Made by a program: the position numbers and the translations under genes
Part shown: in pieces, positions 1-11,847 of the stretch
Layout of the letters: every line of letters starts with the position of its first letter
Position numbering within the stretch: position 1 is the stretch's first letter
Notes under the pieces: generated by a model
The model's input: only the letters and a program-made list of their open reading frames with translations
Databases searched by the model: none
Told to the model about the DNA's origin: nothing
Assembly: GCF_029873635.1 (NCBI RefSeq)
Contig: NC_080420.1
Coordinates: forward strand, 57,943,457-58,007,456
Source: Malania oleifera
Taxonomy: Eukaryota; Streptophyta; Magnoliopsida; Santalales; Ximeniaceae
DNA: 64,000 nucleotides
Direction: 5' to 3'

Positions 1-198
1 AAAAAGAAGGTATTGGATTTAATGGAATTGAAAATTAAAAAAAAAAAAAAAGAATCTTTACATGGATTATTTTTCAAAAGAATCCCAAGATCATACTAGT
101 ACATCTTCTAATGCCTACACCAACACCATAAGCTATCAATGTAAGAAAAAAGGGCATATAAAGTTTGAATGTCCATTCAAGAGAAAGGGTGTGAAAAC
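1..198 (+). pseudogene. Copia gag 3' fragment with zinc knuckle
   Basis: Translation of 131-172 gives SYQCKKKGHIKFEC, a CCHC zinc knuckle (CX2CX4HX4C) whose first cysteine is replaced by serine. A basic stretch and a stop codon follow. This is the nucleic-acid-binding end of a SIRE-like Copia gag. Upstream bases contain a poly-A run and frame breaks. The fragment runs straight into the start of the LTR at 199, so that LTR probably landed in an older gag copy. The left part of the element is outside the window. Confidence 0.6.
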
Positions 199-1609
199 TG
201 TTAGACCAAGTAGTTAAGGGTCTTTCATTCCTACTATGTTTTGATGACATCAACCCATTAGTATTTCTTTAAGGTTACTAACCTCTTCTCTAAGTCATGT
301 TCGGCTGCAACAGAACGGCACCAGAATCAACAAGTTTCAAATCAGTCGAACCAACTCGTGACATGACCAAAAGCACAACCACTCAAAGCATTCATGGACG
401 CTACACAATATACTAAGTGATCTAAAGGATGAGTGTGAAAATAAGAGAGACTATTTTGTAAATCCCTTGTACATAGAGTAACTCAAAATTAAGAACAAGA
501 AATGGGCATATCACACACACACAACAAAAACAAGTAAAGTTATTGAAAATGTGTAAAGAAACCCCCAAACGAACAAGGACCTTCTTAGAACTTAAAAGAA
601 AAATTCTATAGAAGAAGGAACTCATCGACGAACACAGGGCTTCATCGACGAGTGTAACACATACCTTCATCGACGAACACAGGGTTCTCGTTGACGAAAA
701 GAAACCAAGAGGCACTTGAATTCAGAGCCATAACTCGTTGACGAACACAGGGCGTCGTCGACGAATGTTATGAAGAACTCATCGACGAACACAGGGTTCT
801 CATCAACGAAAAGAAATCGAGAGGCACTTGAATTGGGAACCAGCAACTCGTCCATGAACACAAGGCTTCGTCGACGAATTGTCTGAAGAGCTCATCGACG
901 AAGTATGGATTTCATCGACGAACGTCGGGCAGCAGCGTCTATTAAATGCCGCACAACGGCTAGTTTGACCCTTGTCTTGTATTAATAAATGCCCAACGGC
1001 TCTCTAGCATTCCTCTTGCCCATTTGGTGTTTAAATAGGAGTTATTGCATTTACTACTTACCTAGAAAGTTCATATTGTATCAAGATCATTTATTGGTTT
1101 GCTCATACACTCACTTGCCCTCTTCTTGCTGTTCTTAGTTTTATTTCTACTCTATTGATAAGAGGACATTGAGTGAGGATATTGTTGAGATACTCAACTC
1201 AAAGGGAGCATTCAAATTCGTATTTATTTCTCATCTACTTCTTGTAAAGAAAGGCTCTTTGTGAGCCATTGTAGGGTGTCTCTAAGTGAGCACCTTATTG
1301 AAGCTCTTTGTGAGCAACTGTGTGTATTGGCTTCTCCGCCTGAAGGAGGATCATAGTGGATTTTGGGAATCCTTGAGTTGGTCTCAAGGCATGGACGTAG
1401 GCGGGGTGCCGAACAACGTAAATATATTTGTGTTAAGTTTCTCTTCTCTCATATCTCTTTTATACTATAATTGTGATTTCTTGTGTCTTTACACTGTGAT
1501 TTTATGCACTTGTTTTTGGTAAGATTTTTGTGTTTGTAGAAAGTTTGCACACTCGCGAAGAACGTCTATTCACCACCCCCCCCCCCCTAGACGCTCAATT
1601 GGGCCAACA
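199..1609 (+). mobile_element. SIRE-like Copia 5' LTR (family A)
   Basis: The stretch begins TGTTAGACC and ends CCAACA two bases before a primer-binding site, so it has TGTT...AACA ends. It carries the subterminal motif TTTTGATGACATCAA near the start and the R/U5 landmark GGACGTAGGCGGGGTGCCGAA near 1391. A long C run lies at 1575-1588, about 20 bases before the 3' end. The same landmarks recur in the other long Copia LTRs of this window. The right border is well supported by the primer-binding site. The left border rests on the TGTT start only, and no target duplication could be matched. Confidence 0.7.
622..930 (+). repeat. U3 repeat block of TCGTCGACGA-type palindromes
   Basis: Near-palindromic units of the type TCATCGACGAA or TCGTCGACGAA occur about a dozen times, often followed by CACAGGG. 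Two larger units of about 113 bp are in tandem (667-779 and 780-893). They share the palindromes plus an AAGAAA...GAGGCACTTGAATT segment. The block lies upstream of where LTR transcription should start, so it may be U3 regulatory sequence. That role is inferred from position only. Confidence 0.7.
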
Positions 1610-1611
1610 AG

Positions 1612-1623
1612 TGGTATTAGAGC
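1612..1623 (+). other. Copia primer-binding site (initiator tRNA-Met type)
   Basis: TGGTATTAGAGC differs at one position from TGGTATCAGAGC, the complement of the plant initiator tRNA-Met 3' end. It lies two bases after the LTR end and 46 bases before the gag start. Confidence 0.85.
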
Positions 1624-1668
1624 ACCAGTCGCTGAAATTCGGAGTAACTCCCAGGCGAAAAAATCAAC

Positions 1669-3372
1669 ATGGCGAATATGTTTGCCCAAAGTCAATCCGT
1701 GGACCGTACCCCCAAATTTTGTGGAACAAACTACCCAGCATGGAAAGATCGAATGTCGATCTTCATCCAGGCCTATGACTACCATATGTGGAACGTCATC
1801 ACTGAAGGAGACTACACCTTCAAAAATGAAAACGGCGATGACATACCCATTCGAAAACTTCTTGAGGCAGATGTAAGGCTAGCACAGCTCAACTTTAAGA
1901 CCAAGAACTTCCTATATTGTGTCGTAAGTGATGAAGAGTACAACGGAATATGCGGAACCAACACGGCCAAGGAAATGTGGGAAAAACTTCAGGTAACATA
2001 CGAAGGTACAACCCGGGTAAAAAGATCAAAAATTTATATGCTAGTAAAAGAATATAAGATGTTCAAAATGGAAGAAGGTGAGACAATTACAGCTATGTTC
2101 ACTCGGTTCACACACATCACTAATGGACTAAAAGCTCTCGGTAGAGAGTACTCTATGGAAGATAATGTACAGAAAGTCCTTCGTTCATTACCAACATCTT
2201 CGCACACCAAGTCCACCGCAATTGAAGAAGCAAAAGACCTCTCAAAGGTCACACTTGATGAACTAATTGGGTCTCTCATGACCTATGAGATCAAGAAGAA
2301 AAATGTTGCTGCAGAAGCTGAAGTACCCAAGAAGGCTACCAAAATTGCTCTAAAAGCTGGGAAGCAAAAAGAACACATAAAAGAGGAGGAAAATGATGAT
2401 AATGTTGATGAAGTCGCCCTCCTTACGAGAAGATTCATAAATTTTCTGATGAACAAATGAAATGGCAAACAAAAGGAGAAAGGAGAATCAAACATTAGAT
2501 GCTACAACTGCAAAAAGATCGAGCACCGCATGGCCGATTGTCCTCTCTTCAAAAACAAAGGCAACAATCAACAGGGAGACAAAAAGAAGTTCAAAGTAAT
2601 GAACGCAACCGAATGGGATGAACTGGATGGAACCTCAACCGATGAAGAAATTGAGGAGAAAGCTGCTCATTTCTGCCTTATGGCAGACGAACAAAGTGAG
2701 GTAAGCTCTGATGACGAATATCTCCCTTCTTATGAAGAATTAGAATAAAATTGTAGAAAACTCTATGTTGAACTAAGAGCATCTAAAAGGAAACTCAAAC
2801 TTTTAGAAGAAAATCATTCAAGATGCAAACAAAAAGAAATTTGCTTATGTGACACCTTGAAAGCTGAAAATGTATCTCTTCGCCTTGAAAAAGAAAAGAT
2901 TTCTAAGGAATACACAAACTACAAAGAGTCCTCTCAAAAGGAAATTGGAAGCTTGAAAAGTCAATTAATCGAATTTCTTCAAGAAAACTCTCCATTAAAA
3001 AGGAAGGTGGAAGATCAAAGCAATACTATATATAAGTTTACAAATGGTAAAGAAAATTTCGATAAGTTACTTGGAGCTCAAAGGTTGGAAATTTTCAAAG
3101 AAGGATTAGGATACGGCCTATCATCTTCAGAATCGATAGGATTTGCAAATCTTTATGCGAAAAGGAGCTCTGCATCAAAGAAAAATCATGCACCTAAACA
3201 AAACCCCTCACATGCTAATAAAGTTTGCCTATAATGTGAGAGAAAAGGTCATGTACGATTCACTTGCCCCATCTGGGGAAATAGAAGAAAGAATATGAAC
3301 TAAAAATGGGTGATTAAGAACACTAACCCAATAGGACCCAAGAAAATGTGGGTACCAAAACAAGTCACTTAA
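1669..3372 (+). pseudogene. SIRE-like Copia gag polyprotein, inactivated by stops
   Basis: This is the capsid/nucleocapsid polyprotein of a SIRE/Maximus-like Copia retrotransposon, about 567 codons in one frame from the ATG at 1669. Internal stops lie at 2458 (TGA), 2746 (TAA), 3232 (TAA) and 3301 (TAA), and the frame ends at 3370. The N-terminus has the gag signature FCGTNYPAWKDRMSIFIQA. Residues about 278-290 form a first zinc knuckle, CYNCKKIEHRMADC. An acidic stretch and a charged coiled-coil-like stretch follow (residues about 330-460). A second knuckle near codon 520 has one position turned into a stop (CL*CERKGHVRFTC). The KKMWVPK motif that normally closes SIRE gag is at 3340-3360. 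No protease, integrase or RT follows, because sequence of another LTR begins at once. The start is chosen by its distance from the primer-binding site and by the family's usual N-terminus. Confidence 0.85.
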
Positions 3373-4950
3373 TGTTGTGTGCAGATATGTTTGAAGACCG
3401 AATCCATAAGAAACACTATCAAGTACTTGACAGACGTCTGTCTGTGCATTTTGAGACGCCTATCCATGTTTAGATAGGTGACTGCCACCTTGTTTTCCCT
3501 TTAATTTAACTAGACATATGACTGCCAAAAATGGACAGTCAACTGTCACGCGGCTGTTTTGAAATTTTCATAACGGTCAAATTTTTTAAATGCGATTGTT
3601 TGGGGCTCAAACTTTGTGAAAACTTGGGGAATACTCCAAGTCACTTGGAAATCATGTTACATACCTTTTCAAGTCTATAAATAAGTCTCAAAGATCATTG
3701 AATCAATGAACCAAGAATTAAATTCAGCATCTCTCTCAATTGCCTCAAATTCTCAAGGCTCTCTCTTGCTCTCAACTTGCACAAAGCTTACTAAGTTCTT
3801 GCTAATTCTATTCATCAATCTTGTGCTACAAATTCTAAATCTTTCAATCATTGAAAGAATTAATCGATGATATACTCCCTTGAGCTTCAAGTTAATTTCC
3901 ATATTGTTATTTACTTTGAAGTATATTATAGTGATGAATTGTTGTACTAATCAGCTCTTTGTGTGAGCAATTCTTTGTACACAAATATTTGATTTGTATC
4001 TTATAGATTGATGATTCCAAGGATTGTTTGAATCATTGTCTAAGTAAGGGGATATTGCTTAGAGAGGCGGGCTCTAGCCTAATTGAAGGAGTGACCGAAC
4101 GAGGGTATATCATTTGGAGAGGCGGGCTCTAGCCTACTGAAGGAGTGTGTAAACGGTATCGTTCCGCTTGACAAAAGAACTGAATTTAGTAATCCTTTGG
4201 TGGTTTTCCAAAGGCGAGGACGTAGGCTAGGTATAAGCTGAACCTCGTAAAAATCTTGTCTCACTCTCTCTTTCCTTACTTTCTTTATTTTCAGTACATA
4301 TACAATTGTGTGGATGTTCTAAATATCTAAATTATATACACTACATGAATTAGATATTAAATAAACTTAAAGCTAAATTTGCTTTTGGAATTGCGGAAAC
4401 CAAAAGGGAGTACGTTAGTTGATCAATCTTTTGCGGAAAATGTATAGTAGTACGTTGATTGATTCAACACCCCATGACTCTTTAACTTAAAGTTTATTTA
4501 AGGTCTAAGTATTTAGAAAGAGTGATTGGATATTGTATTGAATATCAAATTGAGAGACAAATTTTATATATACAAGGCTTGATTCAAATTGATATACCAA
4601 GGGTTGACAACAAAAGCTATATTGTGATTGAATGGTTTAAAATTTTGATATTGAGTGGATTGTGTTTATATTCCAAAGAGTGTTGAATCTTGCAAATCTA
4701 AATAGTGCTAAAGTTAACTTGTACTTGGCAAATTGCTTGGTTATTTGCTTTCAAATTATGGTTGATTGATTACTCGAAAGATTGAATAGTTGTGTGGTTG
4801 AGGAATAAATAAAGGAACTAAGTTCTTGTGTGATTGGTAAATTAAACAAACAAGTCTAAAATTGATTAATCAAGAAAAAGTCCTTATAGGAATTAAAAGA
4901 AAGTTTTAAAATCCAATTCACCCCCCCCCCCTCCGGGTTTTGGGACTACA
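3373..4950 (+). mobile_element. SIRE-like Copia LTR (family B), plus orientation, 5' part uncertain
   Basis: From about 3600 to the C run at 4920-4931 this matches, in opposite orientation, the solo LTR at 60561-62891. Shared landmarks are the GGCGGGCTCTAGCCTA repeats at about 4060 and 4120, AAAGGCGAGGACGTAGGCTA at 4192, and the AATTCACCCCCC run near the end. It ends GGGACTACA at 4950, where CACTA sequence begins. The first 230 bases are not clearly alignable to the other copy, and no target duplication was found. It may be truncated or may be the 3' remnant of a deleted element. Confidence 0.65.
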
Positions 4951-5084
4951 CCTTGCTTTTCATACCATATTCTAATAGATTTGTAAGCATGAGGGTGCGC
5001 GAACTCTATGAAATCATATACCCCTTGTACATGTTCTGGTATAAACCTACCATGAGCCTTCATCCAACTCTTGTCCATGTTCAT
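4951..5084 (-). pseudogene. CACTA TNP2 transposase N-terminus (transposase-associated domain), truncated
   Basis: The minus-strand frame starts MNMDKSWMKAHGRF and continues with a GVYDFIEFA-type core. This is the usual beginning of the transposase-associated domain that opens plant TNP2 proteins (M-D-K/R-S-W-M ... G-V-x-x-F-I-x-F-A). Only about 45 codons remain before the frame runs into the Copia LTR at 4950, so most of the transposase is missing. The family is recognised from the N-terminal motif only. Confidence 0.65.
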
Positions 5085-5979
5085 TAATTAATTAATTAGC
5101 CTATAACATGTTCAAGTAAATAATTTTTATTATATTTCATAATGTTTCTGAAGCAAGCATCAGGATTCCTAAAATCAATCACTTTTTGTTTAAAGGGTAC
5201 GAATCTTATCCCATTCAGGAATTATGCATTTACATTGCAGTAAATCGCTCAAATTCCTTGATCATATTCATTCTAAAATTTGGTAGCATCTTCTCATAGT
5301 TATTCAAGTATACGAGAAGGTGGAAGTGAACATGTTGTTATTTTTCCATTAACAACTTGTTAGAACACCTGAATGTGCGCCCAGAAAACATAAGCAGAGA
5401 TGCCATCGAAATATATAATGAAAATGAACAAAGCATGAATGATGACAATAATGTAAATACAAATTCCTAAACTGTCCACAGATTGGACAATTCAAGAATG
5501 GTCGAAAGACAAACATCGTTAATCGTAAATGAAACAAATAATTAACATGTTCCATTGATTATTAATCTAGATAGTATAACTAATAATCAATTGAATATTA
5601 ATTGATTTGTTTCACATTTACAATAAGACATGAATGTATAGTAACAATTCTTGAATGAGTCTAAACTTCAATGAACAAATGCATATAATGAATGAATGTT
5701 TTGATGAAAACATTATTATAAATAGAACATACACTATCCAAATATAAGTAGAAATAGTCATAGGTAAGGCCCTTCTTATTTGCAAGGGGGCTTTAGGAGT
5801 GTGATTCAAAGTGGGGCTTTCCAAAGATTGCAAGATGGTTGGTATATTCTCCCTAACATGCAGATAAATCACAACTTTCTAAACAAATAAAAAATATATA
5901 TGTAAACCTTCTTATAATATGAAGAAGTGTAATGGCATATAACTTGCACAATGGAGTAAAATAACAACAACAACAACAA

Positions 5980-5980
<1 letters not shown>

Positions 5981-6043
<63 letters not shown>
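5981..6043 (+). repeat. (AAT)21 microsatellite
   Basis: An uninterrupted run of about 21 AAT units, preceded by an AAC run (5964-5978). It lies inside the non-coding body of CACTA-a and produces the poly-Tyr and poly-Leu reading frames on the minus strand. Confidence 0.97.
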
Positions 6044-6044
<1 letters not shown>

Positions 6045-7520
6045 TTCTACAGTAGTCTGGCAAGCAAAATAGAAAGATATGCACCTCAAACAATTCAAAG
6101 AATATAGATGGCTCTGAACTACTCCCTAATGCAGCAATTGCAAAAATAACTATTTTGGATTGAACACGATCACCCTCTAGGCATACCCTTTCCAATAAAG
6201 GGTAAATATCACTGTACAGATAGACGAAATAAAGCTAGCACACATCATAATGGTAAGTGTATATTTTGAAATTAAAAAAAAACAAGTTAAAAGAGTATCA
6301 AGAATAAAACCACCAGGACCAAGCCTTAAGTCCCACTAACTAAGGTTAGCTACATGAATCTTCTTCTGTGATTTTGTGAATCTAAGGCAACATCCTCTAA
6401 TAATTGGAAGGCCATCAAATCCCTTATCACAATCTCAATTTAAGTTTTGCGGCCAAAGGGGGGCACTAGGGTGTACATGCTATCTAAGGGACCATGGCAG
6501 TAACTCTAACTAATTTGTCTCATACCTAAACCAGCATTACCAGAAAATGTCTCTACCTCCTCTTTATCCTAGCTAGTTAGAATTTTTATTACAACTTACC
6601 CTTATGCGCATAATTCTACACTATAGAATGAAATTTTCTGGTCATCGAATAGCTTGAAGATCTTTCCAAGGAGGCCAATTGATACTTACCTCCCTAGAGA
6701 GGACTTCGCTGACCCTAAACTACATTATGTAGCACTAAAAGTTCAGGTAATTTTGCCTTAATAAACCAAGAGATTAACAAAATTAAAATAAAAACATATG
6801 AAAGACCTTTTATTCTTAGGGCACATCTATTCTTATTCTAACTTAAAAACAACTTAAATCAATGAAGCCTTAAACCCAATGGAGGAACAATTTATTTATA
6901 AGTTTACATGTACAACTTTCTGTAATGACAGAATATGAACTTCTGCCATGGTTTTCAGACTAGCTTACTTACTGGTTTTTGATAGGTTTTCATGCACTTA
7001 AAGTCCAATGGAAAGGTGTAGCTCATGGTATTGGTCAACATTTTTTTTCGGTAAACCATCATTCATGTTTCCATTAACAAAGTGATTTTTCTTGTTCCCT
7101 AAGTCATCTAGACCTAAACGAATGTATTTAAGCATGAAATTATGTCTTAATTAGTCAGAAAAGCATTTCAATTAGGTGTAAAAAACGAATCTTGAAGTAA
7201 CTTGAGTAGTTTGCTGTTCCCAAATCCCTATTTATCAGAAAATTCTAGAAGGTTGATTTTTTACAACCAATTTATTCTTTTGTTCAATAATGCCCAGTCG
7301 ATGCTTTTTAACAAAGGGTAGACTTGGACATCCTATTGCAATGGAAACACTCCCATATGTTTTGGCATTTGGTGGCATATGCTCATTAAGAATGGAGCCC
7401 CCCGATAACACGATACTATTGACACTAGTTCAATAGAATCAATACCCACCCTAAACAAATTAAATAAAATAAAGAGCTCGGTCAAACCTGCAATACCAAC
7501 AATCAGCTGTGACGCGTAGT

Positions 7521-7845
7521 GGGGTGGTACCGGTTGTGGCTGTTGTAGGCAACAAATGGCTTTGGCAGCAACTAGGTGGCAGCGGTAGCAGCAGCTCTCT
7601 AGCGAATCGTGCATAGCAAAGAGAGGATACAAGATGGGAGCGCGAGAGAGAGATAGGGATTTGGCCAGCTGTTGTGCATAATGGGGTGGTACCAATTTTG
7701 GTTGTTGTAGGCAGCAAATGGCTCTAGTAGCAACCACACAATAGTGGTGGTGGCTCTTTGGAAAATCGCATGTAATAGGAGGGGATGCGGGATGGGAGTA
7801 CGAAAGAGAGAATAGAAATTTGGGATGTGCGCAATTTTGTGCAAG
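7521..7845 (-). repeat. Tandem duplication of about 162 bp in CACTA-a 5' region
   Basis: GGGGTGGTACC followed by a GTTGTAGGC segment occurs at 7521 and again at 7683. In each unit a GCAACAAATGGCT-like stretch, GTAGCAACCA-like sequence and a GATGGGAGTACGAAAGAGAG-like stretch come next. The two units are diverged by substitutions. On the minus strand this precedes the transposase, so it may belong to the transcribed leader of CACTA-a. Confidence 0.8.
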
Positions 7846-7865
7846 TGGAGTAGTGGAGATATTTG

Positions 7866-8196
7866 GGGAAGTTTTTAGTGACGATTTTAAAAACCGTCAC
7901 TAAAAGACCACTATTAGTTACATTTTTTTAAAAACTGTCACTAATATCCAAAAAATCGTTACTAATATTTTCGCGCGATTGTTAGAATAGGAAAACCACA
8001 TTTAGTGACAAAAGTATTAGTGACGAATCGAAAATCATCACTAATAATGCATTATTAGTGACAGATACAAGATTTGTCACTAATGGCTTAAATATTAGGG
8101 ACGAATTTTGATTTCATCACTAATAGCGCATTATTAGTGACAATTTTCAGTTCATCACTAATACTTTCATCACTAGAAATGACGTTTTTTGTAGTG
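7866..8196 (-). repeat. CACTA subterminal repeat array and terminal inverted repeat
   Basis: Short units such as ATTAGTGACGAATTTT and their inverted forms (TCACTAATA) are repeated about ten times in both orientations. They end in the TIR at 8181-8196. Arrays like this are the transposase-binding ends of CACTA elements. The inverted, slightly diverged units can pair with one another. Confidence 0.85.
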
Positions 8197-10733
8197 TTTT
8201 ATGGTGGTAAATAATATTCTATTATACCATTAAATTACTTACTCCTTCTCCAAGGTTGGTCAATAGGAAAAACAAAAAAACAAAAAACCAACATTGATGA
8301 CCTATGTAACATATTTTGCTTCTCAATGGTAAAGATGATGTCTCATCATTGCAAATAGGATATGCTACATACCCTTTTATGTTATAGTCAAATAAGTTTC
8401 TGGAAGCAGGAAAATCATTTATAGTCTACAACATTGACACCTTCAATTGAAAATATTGTCCACTAAATGCATCATAAGTTCATACATCAGTTTCCTAGAA
8501 TTCTTTTAATTCATTTGTTAAAGGCCTCAAGTAGACGTCAATGTCCTTTCTAGGAGCACATGAACCATGAATAAGTAATGACAACAAAAAATAGTTCCTT
8601 CATGCATTTGAAAAACTAAAAGGCATCAATATAGCACATCACATGCTATATGAATCACCCCATTTCCAAACGAATTAGAACCATCAGTTGCTAACCCTAA
8701 TCATAGATTGTGAGTATCACTAGAAAGTTCAAGATATTGCCTATAAAAAAAAATGCTTCCAAGTTTTAAAATTAGCTAGATGTCTCATTTCATTAGGTTC
8801 CTTTACACACATCTCCCTATGCCATCTCAAATTAGAAGCATATTTACTCGATATATAAATTCATTACAACCATAATTCAACGGAAGGTAATACATCATTT
8901 TATGTGGAACTTGTTTGAATGACATTCCTTGCATACGGGAACATTGTCAGGGTTCTTATATTCTCCATTGAATGTAGTACAATTATATTGGAAAACATAG
9001 ATGGATTTGTATCCTAAACCAAGACCTTTCAAAAAAAAAATTCAAAACATACAATGTGGATGGGAAAATATTATTTTTTTTCAATGCTTCCTTTAGTACC
9101 TAGAGGAACATGTTAAAGGAACTATTGCTCCACTTAATTAGAACCTTCACATAAAGCAGTTTTACAATAAAAGATAATAACGATTCTTTCTTACTCCTTG
9201 GGTACAACTCGCATTATGCCTCCATCAACTTATTAAACTAATTTATTTCCCTTTTAGACATGCTATTAAAATTGTGCTCTTGCATCAGTTCAACCAACAT
9301 TCCAAGTATTCCACTCTCTCCTTCATCTTGATTTTCTTCTACTCCCTTATTATTGAGTTCATTAAAATCATTAAATATGTCATCTTTTTCTTCGTGAAAT
9401 AACCATTGTTTATAATTGTGTATGAACCCATTCATAATCACAGTCTCTACATCTTTAAAGGTTTTAAATGATGTGTTCATGAATACACAACATAAACAAT
9501 GAATCATATTCTCCTTATTTTATGGACATTTAGGAAATTTAATAAATGACTTACTCCTAATTTATATGTTTCACTAAATCAATTTCTTTTGTCAACCTAG
9601 CTCTTATCCACACTCTATGAACCTATATGCAAAAGGCACAACTGAAAAAATGTCATAAATGCATCATGGTTCTTATCCATGAGTTCATTTCTAATGGATG
9701 GGTCTAATCTCTTTCAGGAATTGCATAATTTATATTGAAAATAACAACTCAACATGCAATTTCTCATTTCTAAATAAATTTTAGCAACACTTTTGTGTAG
9801 TTCCCCAAGTATAGGACATAGAATAATTGAAAAAAAAAATTATTCTTGTACATAATCTAGGACAATTGGATTAGCTACTGAATCTCCTTAAATGGAACAA
9901 AACATAGAATTACTACTCGTAATATAAACAAGTATGCATTCCTAAACTATCCAAAAATGGGACAATTCAAGAATTATAATTGAATATGTATCAAGTATTG
10001 TTGGTAGGGACAAAGCAACTATATCACTACCATAATACTACTTCTACATATTTGATAAAATATTCGAATGGATCTAAGGTTATATGCATGAACACACAAA
10101 ATATGCTTTTATACTTCTCCAACATAAATAATGTTTTATGCACAAATATGCAAAATTAAAACTACTAATTATTGTTTTCTTACTATTTTGCCTAAAGTTT
10201 TTATGATTTCCTTTAATCTAAAAAATAGAATACCAATCACATTGAACACTAAAATTTTTTAGAGTAGCCACCATTTATCTCATGCCACATATTGCGTAGC
10301 TAATATACCTCCCTATTCATAGGTTCAACAACCTTACAAATAAAGCATTTATAAAGAACATTCATCCAAACCACATCCCCAAAAAAAAGATAATAAAAGG
10401 ATAAGCGCTTAATGTTTACATCTTCATTGTTGCAAGAAACATAGCAAGCACCAATAATAATTTTCCTTGATAATAGTATTTCAGGGTTTTCAAGTGTGTA
10501 TTTACAAGCTAGCCACATAAAAAATAGAATATTCAGGGTTTTCAAGTGTACATTTGCAAGCTAGTAATAATTTTCCTTGATTACAATACTAGCAACCTTC
10601 TCATAGTGTTACAAGCATATTTTACAGCAAACAATCAATTTTAGCTAACATCCTAAAAGATATATGCCCCAAATGTTTAGGCATTGTACAGAGGCACTCC
10701 CAACCCCAAACAAAGTGTTAAACCTCATAAAGT
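8197..10733 (-). mobile_element. CACTA-b, coding part (split by CACTA-a and Gypsy-1)
   Basis: The stretch carries TNP2 homology on the minus strand (8205-9600). From 9601 to 10733 there is AT-rich sequence without recognisable coding content. The duplicated segment TTCAGGGTTTTCAAGTGTA occurs at about 10482 and 10533. Gypsy-1 is inserted at 10734. The continuation, including a degenerate CACTA end, is at 22756-23842. Confidence 0.65.
8205..9600 (-). pseudogene. CACTA TNP2 transposase pseudogene (N-terminal half)
   Basis: Read leftwards from about 9600, the translation matches plant TNP2 in order. First is a transposase-associated domain remnant (FSETYKLGVSHLLNFLNVH near 9500-9590). Next come IHCLCC and GFIHNYKQWLFHEE (9400-9500), then an acidic linker. 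The core segment KDIDVYLRPLTNELKEF lies near 8520-8570 and TYDAFSGQYFQL near 8455-8500. Last are GYVAYPICNDET and CYIGHQCWF near 8280-8385. Several frameshifts and stops break the frame, so no functional product is expected. Homology ends at about 8205, where CACTA-a was inserted. The C-terminal half, with most catalytic residues, is not seen. Confidence 0.85.
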
Positions 10734-10765
10734 TGAAATGACCCCAAAAATTGTATGCATGGAAA

Positions 10766-10809
<44 letters not shown>

Positions 10810-11808
10810 GTTGAAGGAATCTTCCTAAAGGAAGATTGAATTGAGTTGCAATTGAACCTGTGCCTCTCAAACTCTCTCAATTTCTCTGCGCTCTCTCTCA
10901 CAGTGCATCTCACTCTCGTCTCCTTTCCCTCTCTTCTCAATTTCATCGGCCTAACGAGCGTCAATCAAAAATCAAAAAATACTGCTGGGCTCCATTCTCC
11001 GCTACCGAGGAGCGATGTAGGCATATCCCCTGGGATAATGTAAATTCTCACTCTTACCTCAATTTTTCTTAAATCTTAAGTCAAATGGACGATTGGACAC
11101 CACCACGAGAATCTAGGAAAGATTTTGTACAAGTTTAGTGAAGCGGATTTCTCGTGGGGTTATCATAGGTATAACCCCAAAATTAGGATAAGAGGGTTAT
11201 TTAGAGATTAATTTTTATTTAATTAGTATAGATTTGGAAATGTTAAAATATTGGGCATTTTGGGATTGAACTAGGGTTATTGAATTTAAGGTTCGGGTGA
11301 GCGCTGCGGGTATAATTTCGAAATCCTTGCAGGTGTAGTTTAGGAAACCAGGTAAGACAAATAAATTATTACAGTTATTTTGAGAACTACTGATTTAGTT
11401 AATACGTGAAAATGAGTATATGATATTTTGCTTGAAATTATTATGATATGAATATCAAATAAAGTTACGTGGCATATGATTTATATTGAACTGTGGTGTT
11501 TTGGTTTTTTGAAATACAAGAGGTGATGAAAAGTGATAAATATTGATGAGTATTTTCTAAGAAATACTTATATGTGAAACATTGATATGTTTATGGGAAA
11601 GTGATTATGAAATTAAAGACATGTTTTATTGAGAAATATTGAAACAAGTGAATTATGATATAAGCTAGTATGTGAATGAAATGAAGATATGTTTTATTAA
11701 GAGATATTGAAATGAGGATATATATAAATATTGAAGAGTATTTTCTAAAATATGATGAAATATGCAGTATAGAAATGTTTTACCCAAAAACGTTGAACAA
11801 TGTGAAAT

Positions 11809-11847
<39 letters not shown>

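Larger units (their letters stand above)
4951..8196 (-). mobile_element. CACTA (En/Spm) element CACTA-a, 5' part, minus orientation
   Basis: The right end at 8191-8196 reads GTAGTG, so on the minus strand the element starts CACTACAAAAAACGTC, a CACTA terminal inverted repeat. Subterminal repeats follow (7866-8196), then a short G-rich tandem duplication and about 2.2 kb without recognisable genes. The start of a TNP2-like transposase lies at 5084. The element is cut by the Copia LTR at 4950, and its other end is not in the window. It sits inside the TNP2 pseudogene of another CACTA (see 8205-9600). Nothing coding is recognised between 5085 and 7330. Confidence 0.75.

Noticed and set aside
622..930. 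CRISPR-like array of short repeats with spacers (TCGACGAACACAGGG units)
   Set aside because: Repeat spacing is irregular, units are palindrome variants inside a plant LTR, and no cas genes or prokaryotic context exist.
1612..1623. tRNA gene fragments suggested by TGGTATCAGAGC-type sequences (also 13365, 34327, 59901)
   Set aside because: Each lies directly after an LTR end and is a primer-binding site. No cloverleaf sequence is present.
5853..6195. Minus-strand frames rich in Tyr or Leu
   Set aside because: They are translations of the (AAT)n/(ATT)n microsatellite. The same applies to the Leu-rich and Asn-rich frames at 35692-36014, except for the hAT-like ends.
9238..9507. Novel 89-codon minus-strand gene
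   Set aside because: Its GFIHNYKQWLFHEE and CLCC motifs and its downstream context identify it as part of the CACTA TNP2 pseudogene.
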